Below, one piece after another: positions 16,001-23,190 of a stretch of DNA of 25,261 nucleotides (position 1 is the first letter of the stretch; every line of letters starts with the position of its first letter). The stretch is from Opitutia bacterium (GTDB lineage Bacteria; Verrucomicrobiota; Verrucomicrobiia; Opitutales; Seribacteraceae), in the NCBI GenBank assembly GCA_018695085.1, contig JABHOU010000656.1:1-25261 (forward strand), read 5' to 3'. A program made the position numbers and the translations under genes. A model generated the notes under the pieces. That model ran no database searches, was not told the DNA's origin, and was given only the letters and a program-made list of their open reading frames with translations.

Positions 16001-19000
16001 CTGCACTTTTACTGAACGGCCAAAGCCCATGTTTCTAACCCATCCGGTCGCCCAGATTTCGAACCGGTGAATTCCCGGGCGAAGTTTGCGCGTACCTTCC
16101 GATTTGCCCCCTTTTTCAGTGATTGGTCGTCCGTTGATAGCCAGCATGAATTCCGGGACGTCCTTTATCGAGGAGTGGGTGTTTTCCGGGATTTCGTATT
16201 TCTCCATGCTTACGCGAAAGCGACGCTCCACTTCTTCAGGCTCATGAAAATACCCCCTGAAACGATAGATCACGTGCGACACGTCGTGGCGCTGCTGACG
16301 TTTCCATTTCACGTCATCCAATACGGCCGCGGGCATTGCCTTTGTCGGGCCCGCTACTTCACCTGCCCAGTTTTGAGCATATTTTTGGGTCATCCAACCG
16401 TTTTCGAAATGCTCAACCACCTCATCGAACTGCTCATGAACGGAACGTTTTGGAGGGTAGGCCGCATGATGATGGTCCGTATCATTCATCACCATGACCG
16501 ATGGTTTCCAGGGATCTTCGGGGATGAGGTTTTCGGGGAATCTCCCAACCGTGGTCCAGTCTGTTCTGTTCATTGCGGTCTGAAGAATGAATTTGCGCAA
16601 CTTGAAACCATCTTGTTTTGCCACGATCTCCATGTTTTCAATGGGAGCATTGTCGTTGATGTCCACGATGAACTCATGTCTTGCTCCCTTCCGATCCAAA
16701 GGTCTCCAGGATGGATAATTCTCATTCGGGCTAATGACCATGTTCGGGTTTCTTCCCGGTTCCGAATTCCGTGCAAACGCCATCGCCTGAGCGCCCGTGG
16801 TCCGAAGTTTGCCCTCGAACCAGCCCGTATGGGTCCCGGTCTCGGTTAGAACTACGCTGCTTACCGAATCCCCGCTGGAACTTTCAACGTTTACGACCAA
16901 TTCGTCCACTTCGCCGGTACGGCTTCGGTCAAGATCGATTACCCGCAGATGAATGGGGTTCCCGGGCTTTACGCGAGCTCTTGCCTCTCGTTTTTTGTCA
17001 TCTTCCGATTGCCCACGCAGCATCTCCTCCTCCATCTCATCGACCATTTCTTCCTTTGCCCGCAATTGCGCCTGCAGGTCGCTTTGTCCAGCTTCATACG
17101 ATTTCACGCGAATCTTCTTCATTCTTTCCTCCATATCAAGGACGCGCTGTTCGTCCTCGGATAACAGAGCCCGCGCGGATGCTAGAAGGATTGCATCCGA
17201 TGCAACCGAGATCGGCTTGCTTGGAGAGGCCTTTTGGTCATTCATCTTGAGCCTGAAATTCTTCGTATAGTCGAAGTGGACCCGGTCATCCCCTATCAAT
17301 TGAAGAATCCCGTCGTCGGGACTTGGTTTTCCCAGAGCCGTAACGACCTCTCCCCGAAACTTTGTCTTGGAATCCCCGAACTTCCTGAGCAGAAAACTTT
17401 CGGCATCACCCGAGGTGGTCCATACCTTCACCTCGGCTTCCGTCCCGGCACCCGTCACCGCCAAGTTGGGGTCGTTCAGTGTAACCTTCAGGCGCTGGCC
17501 GGGAGAAAGAACCGCCTGATGCCCCATGATTCCTATATCCAAGTCGATGGCTGATTCCCAGTTTTCCATCTTGAGATCCAGATCGCCTCGAATAATTTTT
17601 GCGGACTCGTTCCGAGGTTCACGCAACAGGACTTTTTCGATCCCGTCCTTGGCATCATCGAATTCCTCCATCTCGATGAGCACCTCCGCCCGTGCGATCA
17701 GAACTGGTGCCCACATCTCGGGAATTCGGAGGAATTCGAGCTCGCTCAAGGTCAGCAGGGCGGCATCATAATTCTTTTCCGCTCTCTCTACCCGTGCCTT
17801 CCGCAAGGTCGCCTGATGCCTGAGAGGCAAGTTCTCATATTCCTTGTTGGAGCGGATGCGGTTGAAGATTTCCTTGGCGGAATCAAGCAGTCCCCGCTGT
17901 ACGGCAATCTCCGCGTAAGACATCTCAAGTTCGATTCTTTGCTCCAAGGTGAAAGGAGATACGGGTTCCTTGGTCCATGCCAAAAGAGCTTCGACTATTT
18001 CCTTTTGTCTATCCTCGTCCCTTGCATTGATCAGTCTTTGTAAAATCCAGTTCAGGTAACCTACGGACAGGTCGCGATGGACGGGGAGCAATTGATCCCA
18101 GTTTCCGTTCAGGGTTACCCAGGCTCTTTCCTTGCTCTCCGTCATCCAGTCGGCTTGTGATTTGTATACCGGGTAGGTGGGATCGTCCTTTGGTACGGGG
18201 ATCACTACAAGACCCAGTTTCATTGCCGCCTTACCGGCAAGGGCCTTCATTTCCGGGACGTGAGTCGATGGATTGAAACCGTAACTGTTTCGCGCAGAGG
18301 TCAGGGCCGCTACTCCACTTCGGGCAAGCACGCGGGCCGAGGAAGGATGCTCGTCCATCAGTGAAGCCGTAAGCTTTTTCATTGGTTCGAACATCGAGCG
18401 CGGTTCGCCCGAAACGATGTAAGGCCAAAGATAACCTGCCGTCCTTTGAATCAAAACAGGCTCCCGTTGTTCCTTCACCAATGCAAACAACCGCTTTACG
18501 AATGGGCCGTTGCTGCCCGGTTCTCGAAGGTCGACCGTAATCCGGAGCACCTGCTCGATGACCTTAGGGTCGTTGAAAGCCTCATTGGGAACGGTCGCCA
18601 GTCGCTCCAATCCTTTCATTTCAAGTTTAACCGGTGATTCCTGAAACAATTTACTCACCGAGTTAAGGGCTTTCAGTATTTGAGGAACATCCGCATCCTC
18701 GGACAAGAGTAACAATTCCTTGCAGACGACTTCCGGATCGGCGGCATCGATCCAAGATGCTTGGGCTGGGCTCATGGCGTCCTTCTTGAACCATTCCCTA
18801 GCGGAAAATCTGACTTCGAACGGCATCGTTTTCCAGACCGGAGACTTGAACAAAGCCTGCATCAGTTTGACCTGCTCGACATTGTCCTCAGGGTACTGCA
18901 TGTTGATCCAGGCTTGGACCTGCCAAGGCTCAAGCTTGTTTTGCTTGAGGCCATCCGTCACCGATCGGCGCAAGGCCGGTTCAAGAGGGTGAGCCCTTGC

Positions 19001-20794
19001 CTTCAAGGGGTAGTGCTTTTTCATCTCCTCGAGACCTCGGTGGCGTTGAGCAAGATACAAAATTCCGGGTGCATAACCTGAGATATTTACCCTTACGGTG
19101 CCTTCCAGTTCGGTCCATTCAGGGGTCGGACTGGAAATTCCATTGGCGATTGCATTGCGGGCTAAAATTTGGGCTTCAAGACGGGAGTCCCTCAGTAATT
19201 CGGGAATTACTTCAGGAGTGAACCGGAGCACCTTGCTCAAGCGTTCGTAGACGCTTGGCAACTTTGGTTGCGGAGAGTTGTAGTCATTCCAGAGCTTTCT
19301 GAAAACCGCGATTCTCTGGGCGGCCGGATCCTCTTTCTTTGCATCGACGGTTTTGAGACCTCCACTCAGGGTTGCCCATTTTTTGTTCTGCTCCTCGTTG
19401 TTCTGTGCACCCATTGCTTTTCGCAATGCTCCCAATCGAACGTTACGTTGATCGTGATGCTGAGGGAGGCGCCACGCTTCGGGGCCAATTAGAGCGGCCA
19501 ACGCCTTGTCGAAGTTCTTTTCTTCTCCTCCAACTGCGAGCGATCTGATTAGGGATGCGTCAGGGTGCTGATTTTTCGAAACACGGGAGGCCAGATCCCG
19601 AGCCTCTTTGGGCGTAAGCTCGTTCCATGGCTTTTCGGATAGAATAACCCCGAAGCGTTTGTTCATCTGTATGGGGTCGGTCAAAAGGTACTCGCGGACA
19701 GTTTTGACCAAAAGAGGGCGGACGGTTTTGTCTTGGTAGAATCCGTCCTGCCATGAAAGCGTCAAGTCGGCTAGCTCCAACGGAGTGAGTTTCGGAATCG
19801 ATGCTATGATCGGCTCCATCTTTTGCTCGATCTCGTGCGGCCAATAGAATTTTGGGTCGTTCCGGTAGTACCGGCCGTTGCCACCGCCGGCCCAACCATC
19901 CTGCACCCATTTGGCAAATCTGGGAAATTTGCTCAGTAGGGCTTTGGCCTCGACAACGGGAGGAGCAATCTCTTTTTGAGCAATTCTGGCTAAATTATAA
20001 GACCTGACGGAGATTGCCCAATCCAGACGCAACTTGATTTCCTCGTCAAATTTCATGGCCCCGGTCAGTTGTTTGCATGCGGCTAGCAATTGATCGGTCA
20101 CCGGAATTTTGCGTCCTTGCTCGAGGTATCCGTCAAGCTCGGTGAGAAGCCAGCGGAAGTACTGACTATAACGAGCAATCAAAAGATCGTTCGGCAATCC
20201 TGCCTGAATACACGCGTTAAGGCGCTTGGTCAGGGCAATGGCATCTCTTCTGCGGACGGTCTGGTCGAGAAACCATTGATCGAACTGCTTGGCCCTCGGG
20301 CAAAGCATGAACCGGTTTCCTTCGCTTCGTCCGAAAACGTAGGCGCCATCCTCGTCCTTCATGAAATCAAGCAAGATCGAGTAAACGGCGTAAACGGCAT
20401 TATCCGCGGAATCGGTCTTGAGATCCGCTTGCTCCAGGTAACGCCGGTAAAGAGCGACGGCTCCCTTCCAGTCTCCACTGAGCTCGGCCGCACGGGCGGC
20501 TTGGTAAAGAAACATCGCATTCGCCGGAAGATTGCGCCGAAGCCATGCCTTGGCGACGGCGATGGATTGACTGGGCTTCCCTTCTTCCAGTCCCTTGAGC
20601 AACAGGTCGTGAATTACCTTTTCAGGTTGAGAGTTGATCTCCTTCGAGATACTTGCCTTCAGTTCCGAGAAAGTTTCTCCGGAAGTCGTCATCGGCAAAA
20701 GCGCCGAAACCAGAGATAACCCGAAGAAAAGGCTCCCGGAAGACATGAGTTTCAGCAAGAAGGGGGGCATTCCGCGTAAAATCCCAGCAGTCAT
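13088..20794 (-). CDS. Giant secreted TPR/beta-module/TPR protein, paralogue A
   Basis: This is a 2568-residue protein. A signal peptide is likely (core SLFFGLSLVSALLP, residues 20-33, cut near TTSG). The ATG at 20794 overlaps the upstream TGA and has AAGGA six bases upstream. Residues about 40-1085 are a TPR-like helical solenoid; the repeat near the N-terminus (AAELSGDWKGAVALYRRYLE) matches paralogue B closely. A first beta module starts near 1088 (LNDPNLAVTGAG). A coiled-coil-like charged segment lies at about 1205-1270 and is absent from paralogue B. Further beta modules carry ETGTHTGWF (about 1317), ETEPSSGIF (about 1803) and ETDPHSGVF (about 2171), each preceded by an acidic DxD-type loop. 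A discoidin-like strand (LQTAMNRTDWTTVG) is near 1405 and a PA14-like part (FRGYFHEPEE ... LRPGIHRFEIW) at about 1508-1580. Residues about 2258-2568 are C-terminal TPRs. It is probably secreted to the periplasm or surface. Its function is unknown. Confidence 0.92.
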   Translation of the reverse strand: MTAGILRGMPPFLLKLMSSGSLFFGLSLVSALLPMTTSGETFSELKASISKEINSQPEKVIHDLLLKGLEEGKPSQSIAVAKAWLRRNLPANAMFLYQAARAAELSGDWKGAVALYRRYLEQADLKTDSADNAVYAVYSILLDFMKDEDGAYVFGRSEGNRFMLCPRAKQFDQWFLDQTVRRRDAIALTKRLNACIQAGLPNDLLIARYSQYFRWLLTELDGYLEQGRKIPVTDQLLAACKQLTGAMKFDEEIKLRLDWAISVRSYNLARIAQKEIAPPVVEAKALLSKFPRFAKWVQDGWAGGGNGRYYRNDPKFYWPHEIEQKMEPIIASIPKLTPLELADLTLSWQDGFYQDKTVRPLLVKTVREYLLTDPIQMNKRFGVILSEKPWNELTPKEARDLASRVSKNQHPDASLIRSLAVGGEEKNFDKALAALIGPEAWRLPQHHDQRNVRLGALRKAMGAQNNEEQNKKWATLSGGLKTVDAKKEDPAAQRIAVFRKLWNDYNSPQPKLPSVYERLSKVLRFTPEVIPELLRDSRLEAQILARNAIANGISSPTPEWTELEGTVRVNISGYAPGILYLAQRHRGLEEMKKHYPLKARAHPLEPALRRSVTDGLKQNKLEPWQVQAWINMQYPEDNVEQVKLMQALFKSPVWKTMPFEVRFSAREWFKKDAMSPAQASWIDAADPEVVCKELLLLSEDADVPQILKALNSVSKLFQESPVKLEMKGLERLATVPNEAFNDPKVIEQVLRITVDLREPGSNGPFVKRLFALVKEQREPVLIQRTAGYLWPYIVSGEPRSMFEPMKKLTASLMDEHPSSARVLARSGVAALTSARNSYGFNPSTHVPEMKALAGKAAMKLGLVVIPVPKDDPTYPVYKSQADWMTESKERAWVTLNGNWDQLLPVHRDLSVGYLNWILQRLINARDEDRQKEIVEALLAWTKEPVSPFTLEQRIELEMSYAEIAVQRGLLDSAKEIFNRIRSNKEYENLPLRHQATLRKARVERAEKNYDAALLTLSELEFLRIPEMWAPVLIARAEVLIEMEEFDDAKDGIEKVLLREPRNESAKIIRGDLDLKMENWESAIDLDIGIMGHQAVLSPGQRLKVTLNDPNLAVTGAGTEAEVKVWTTSGDAESFLLRKFGDSKTKFRGEVVTALGKPSPDDGILQLIGDDRVHFDYTKNFRLKMNDQKASPSKPISVASDAILLASARALLSEDEQRVLDMEERMKKIRVKSYEAGQSDLQAQLRAKEEMVDEMEEEMLRGQSEDDKKREARARVKPGNPIHLRVIDLDRSRTGEVDELVVNVESSSGDSVSSVVLTETGTHTGWFEGKLRTTGAQAMAFARNSEPGRNPNMVISPNENYPSWRPLDRKGARHEFIVDINDNAPIENMEIVAKQDGFKLRKFILQTAMNRTDWTTVGRFPENLIPEDPWKPSVMVMNDTDHHHAAYPPKRSVHEQFDEVVEHFENGWMTQKYAQNWAGEVAGPTKAMPAAVLDDVKWKRQQRHDVSHVIYRFRGYFHEPEEVERRFRVSMEKYEIPENTHSSIKDVPEFMLAINGRPITEKGGKSEGTRKLRPGIHRFEIWATGWVRNMGFGRSVKVQANLDGSQKLIDCPDRFFDPASFPPDSLPHRNGRAEILASEGATKFSFKFQPGSRTRLFRMIFLENEGSVPSLDKITLTQPDGKKILPVANDFSTLNKNDTLEILVNDRVTVRYKDDRFISKGKEMHERFLDVAFTDARVDFEFLEMRRGRGGQMVEYYENLLRFKPGKPIILTVRDADMDVTEEVDSVTVQLEGGTNESSEILLTETEPSSGIFRTTIAPVVGDPIADGQVQVIKGSSLKAIYRDMENVRPGVPEDRSTSIEPAVFATPRIRFAHSTVSLLEKELWTGPSGMSGWLNPTSHSGNFGNSVRRAATHDLIFRRWGVDESFLFADSEPKGDIRAVLGRKIKFQVVAPHLALRKGSSINVYLQTEAGRRTARQANPSVLESTPGASGFDLDVPGTMSLTLTSSDLFRPLHRALAPEVPIYQITKYAGSEEENSFDRFVGEICLINDFLPKHGILSEYEIERLRNTLTGLPNVPPGLVVEPGDKVYLGFNYIDSTGAEKWITGSTTLMTHPVLDVTDEDYREVLQTAHVGENLHLRVVDLGADRSDNRDRVSVLMQAKSGAKQRVELLETDPHSGVFRASYALSLKVDGDASQVTPLTTDSIRREGFPVLYGDVVAIRYTDGSGVKTPITMIKLNKGANGRVVPFTKRFEDSVVAERTQFSLAESYLELARRHRRLGEEEKANLEYAQAKQLLSNTMNQFRDPETLSNAQYILGNLTFEEADGTELGELRKDRFRAALSRFMKVVSRYPDTLYASKAQFKIASVYEKLGEPEIAAQEYVKLAYKYPESEYLATAMAKLGTHFLKKANRYDKEAESLLAKENDEDARFEGTARKTMAVKQFIKTADIFIRLLERFPEHELAGKVGVLAGQALLTAGKKEEALKTFKQVMGHDSYDGKQVRSKAMYWGAKCYCEMNEPLAAYSLFKRITYDFPESDWAAYARGELAEDSMVRLENDLEIERLEELNK

Positions 20795-20805
20795 TGAACT
20801 TCCTT
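20791..20805 (-). promoter_or_regulatory. AAGGA site and ATGA overlap at the start of giant paralogue A
   Basis: On the minus strand AAGGA (20805-20801) is six bases before the ATG at 20794-20792, and the upstream gene's TGA (20793-20791) overlaps that ATG. This fixes the start and couples translation of the 784- and 2568-residue proteins. Confidence 0.65.
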
Positions 20806-23145
20806 GCTCAGTCCACTCAGCCTTTTTCGGGCTTCAGAGACATAGGGGCTCGTCGGGTAGTCGAAGATCAACTGGTCCAGCTTTGCCTTGGCGGTTGCCT
20901 TGTCACCCATCCGGTAGGCTACCTTGAACCAATGCATGAGCATTTCGTCTAGAAAGGAAGCATCGGGGTATTCCGTGAAGACGTTCTCCAAGAGGGTGGC
21001 AGCCAGGCTGAAGTTCTCAGTCTCCACGTAATGACGGACAACGCGCCCAAGCGCCTCGGTGGCATAGGAACTTTCCGGATAGCGTTGGAAAGTCGCCCTG
21101 TAGGCGAAGATGGCATTTCCCATAAGTCTTTGCAGCGGGGTCAGGGTCGAGCCTTTTTCACTCCATTTCGAATTGGCGGCGCCTTCCTGGGCTTGGGCGA
21201 TCTCCTTCGCCTTGGCCTCGAGGGCTACGCCTATGCGAAACTGAGCTTCGGCTGCGGAGATCGGGTTCTTTAGCTCAAGGACCAGTTTGTAAGTCGAGAC
21301 CGCCTGATCATGCTCTCCGTTTTCGGCCAAGCTCTTGCCTAGGGTCATGAGAGCTTGATCGGCAAGGATGGACTCCGGGTACAAACGATTGAAAGCGCGG
21401 CAGGTGGCGCTGGCGGAATCAAAATCATCCATGAGCAACTCGCATTCCCATTTTAGGCTGAATGCTTTTTCAACCAACTCTCCCGGGAGTTTCAGGCGGT
21501 CGATAATGATTGGATTGACTCGTGTCAGGGCGTCCTTGGCCTTTTCAGTCGCTCGGGCATCGAGTCCCATATCCTTGTATATTTGCCCAAGCCCGGCCAG
21601 GGCCTCGGCTTCAACCCGACCCTTTCTGGCTCTCAGGATGATCTCGAAAACTTCGAAGGTATCGGCAGTCGGATCCGACTTGACCGAACCGGACACCTTG
21701 ATCGTGGCCGTACTTTCCCGACTATCCTCACCATAGACGTGGACGTCGTCCAAGTAACTGACGATCAATTCGTCCAGTTCGGCGGCATTCAAGACCGCGT
21801 CGGAGTCGTCGGGCAGGGTGCCTTGGTCCATAGGTTCGAGGTTGATCTTGCCGACGAAAACCCCCGTTCGTACGGAACTTGCGACTGGCGTTGGGGTATC
21901 GGTGGTAGAATTGGCATCCTCAACAGGTTCCTTTTTGAGGATCTGCTCGACGAGTTGAATCTCGACGCCGTCACGCTCCTTCCATACCTCTTCCTCCTTG
22001 TCTTGCAGGGAGAGAAGTTCCAATACGTCGTCGACCTCGTCGGAACCGTCGGACTGAATTTTGTACCGGGAACTAACCCGGAGAGTGATCGTCTCCGGCT
22101 TATCGGACTTGTCCAGATCCGCATCCCGCAAAATGACGACTTGGGGAAGTCCGGGATAAGCAACGTAAGCGGGGGTTGAGTAGTCGCCGAGAAAGAATCC
22201 GACTGTTCCCGTGCTGACCGCCTGCACCTTGCCTGTCCTCGCTATTCCCTTTTCTCCGCCTAGCGTACTGTCGTCGAGATAAGTGACCTCCAAGGTGTCG
22301 CCACCGATCATTTGCAATTTGCCGTCTCCCGGTTGGGCTCGGCCAAGCTGAGTTGGGAGGGAGGCCAGCATTTCATGTGGTTTGCCGGGCATGGGAACAC
22401 CGTTCATGATTTCCTTGTCCCCGCTGCTTACCTTGACTTCTGCCCGCACGGGTTGTCCGATCTTGCGCAGGACGGGAACGTCGGCATCCGTAATTTTGGC
22501 ATAGAACCGGGCGCCTATCTCAACCCGACCCATTTCGTCGCCCGATACCTCTTCGATTTCAGTACCAACCAATTCCAGGGCGGAAATCGCTTTGTTCCAG
22601 TTCTTGAGGTTGTAATGGCTCATTCCGATGTAATAGTAGGCTTGGTTTGCCCATTTTGTCTTTCCCGCAACCTCGGTAAGCCTCCGGAAGTAGGAGAAGC
22701 ATGCTCCGTACTGCCCGCTTTTGAAATTGGAGAACCCTGATTGAAAGAGAGATTCGTGATACAACTCCTTCATTTCTTCCTCTTGTTTCTCGCCGGCGAC
22801 GGGTGCCAGTAGTCGGGTAAGGAGGATGAAGTGGTTGAGGGAATCCTTGAACTTGTTCTTATCCTGATAATGCTTACCGAGAGCCATGTGCGCACGATAG
22901 GAAAGAACGGATCCCTGATAATCCCGAATGACCGTGTTGAGCATGTCGATTCCCCGTTCGAACTGCTTGTATTCCATCAGCTCAAGCGCCTTGTCGAAAA
23001 GATGCTTTGCCTGGCGATCAAGTCCGCCGCTGGCGCGAGAACGCCCGCGTGGTTCCTTCGCTTCTTGGGCAGACAGCGAACCAGCTGGAAGCGTGCAACA
23101 AAGAACGACAAGGACTGTCGAAGTTAGAAAGCGTAATGCATTCAT
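20791..23145 (-). CDS. Secreted TPR/beta/TPR protein, short member of the giant-protein family
   Basis: This is a 784-residue protein starting at the ATG at 23145. A TTG at 23178 would add 11 polar residues before the signal peptide and is less likely. The signal peptide (ALRFLTSTVLVVLCCTLPAG) is probably cut after SLSA; the Cys pair does not form a lipobox. Residues about 42-195 hold TPRs (FERGIDMLNTVIRDYQ, WNKAISALELVG). Residues about 207-486 are beta-rich, with two DxD-type modules: ITDADVPVLRKIGQPV and, near 339, LRDADLDKSDKPETI, ending in a weak TGVFVG motif near 430. LPTQLGRAQPGDGKLQMIGGD parallels ALGKPSPDDGILQLIGDD of the giant protein. Residues about 500-784 are TPRs (FDSASATCRAFNRLYPES, DKATAKAKLDQLIFDYPTSPYV). 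The same TPR-beta-TPR order as in the giants suggests shared ancestry and a joint scaffold role. Confidence 0.93.
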   Translation of the reverse strand: MNALRFLTSTVLVVLCCTLPAGSLSAQEAKEPRGRSRASGGLDRQAKHLFDKALELMEYKQFERGIDMLNTVIRDYQGSVLSYRAHMALGKHYQDKNKFKDSLNHFILLTRLLAPVAGEKQEEEMKELYHESLFQSGFSNFKSGQYGACFSYFRRLTEVAGKTKWANQAYYYIGMSHYNLKNWNKAISALELVGTEIEEVSGDEMGRVEIGARFYAKITDADVPVLRKIGQPVRAEVKVSSGDKEIMNGVPMPGKPHEMLASLPTQLGRAQPGDGKLQMIGGDTLEVTYLDDSTLGGEKGIARTGKVQAVSTGTVGFFLGDYSTPAYVAYPGLPQVVILRDADLDKSDKPETITLRVSSRYKIQSDGSDEVDDVLELLSLQDKEEEVWKERDGVEIQLVEQILKKEPVEDANSTTDTPTPVASSVRTGVFVGKINLEPMDQGTLPDDSDAVLNAAELDELIVSYLDDVHVYGEDSRESTATIKVSGSVKSDPTADTFEVFEIILRARKGRVEAEALAGLGQIYKDMGLDARATEKAKDALTRVNPIIIDRLKLPGELVEKAFSLKWECELLMDDFDSASATCRAFNRLYPESILADQALMTLGKSLAENGEHDQAVSTYKLVLELKNPISAAEAQFRIGVALEAKAKEIAQAQEGAANSKWSEKGSTLTPLQRLMGNAIFAYRATFQRYPESSYATEALGRVVRHYVETENFSLAATLLENVFTEYPDASFLDEMLMHWFKVAYRMGDKATAKAKLDQLIFDYPTSPYVSEARKRLSGLSKEVQ

Positions 23146-23190
23146 GTTTTTTTCGTCTTGGATAGTAAGATTTGTCAAAAGGGACTGAGA

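Noticed and set aside
16067..16849. A 260-codon open frame on the plus strand
   Set aside because: It lies entirely inside giant paralogue A, opposite a region with matching modules in paralogue B. Its product has a His/Phe/Arg-rich, domain-free composition.
23080..23110. Lipoprotein signal in the 784-residue protein (two Cys residues in the hydrophobic core)
   Set aside because: The Cys pair follows VVL and lacks the small residue needed just before the lipidated Cys. A normal cleavage site after SLSA fits better.
23146..23178. TTGACA in the gap before the 784-residue gene as a promoter -35 box
   Set aside because: No plausible -10 box lies at 16-18 bases. The gap is only 45 bases inside a tight operon.
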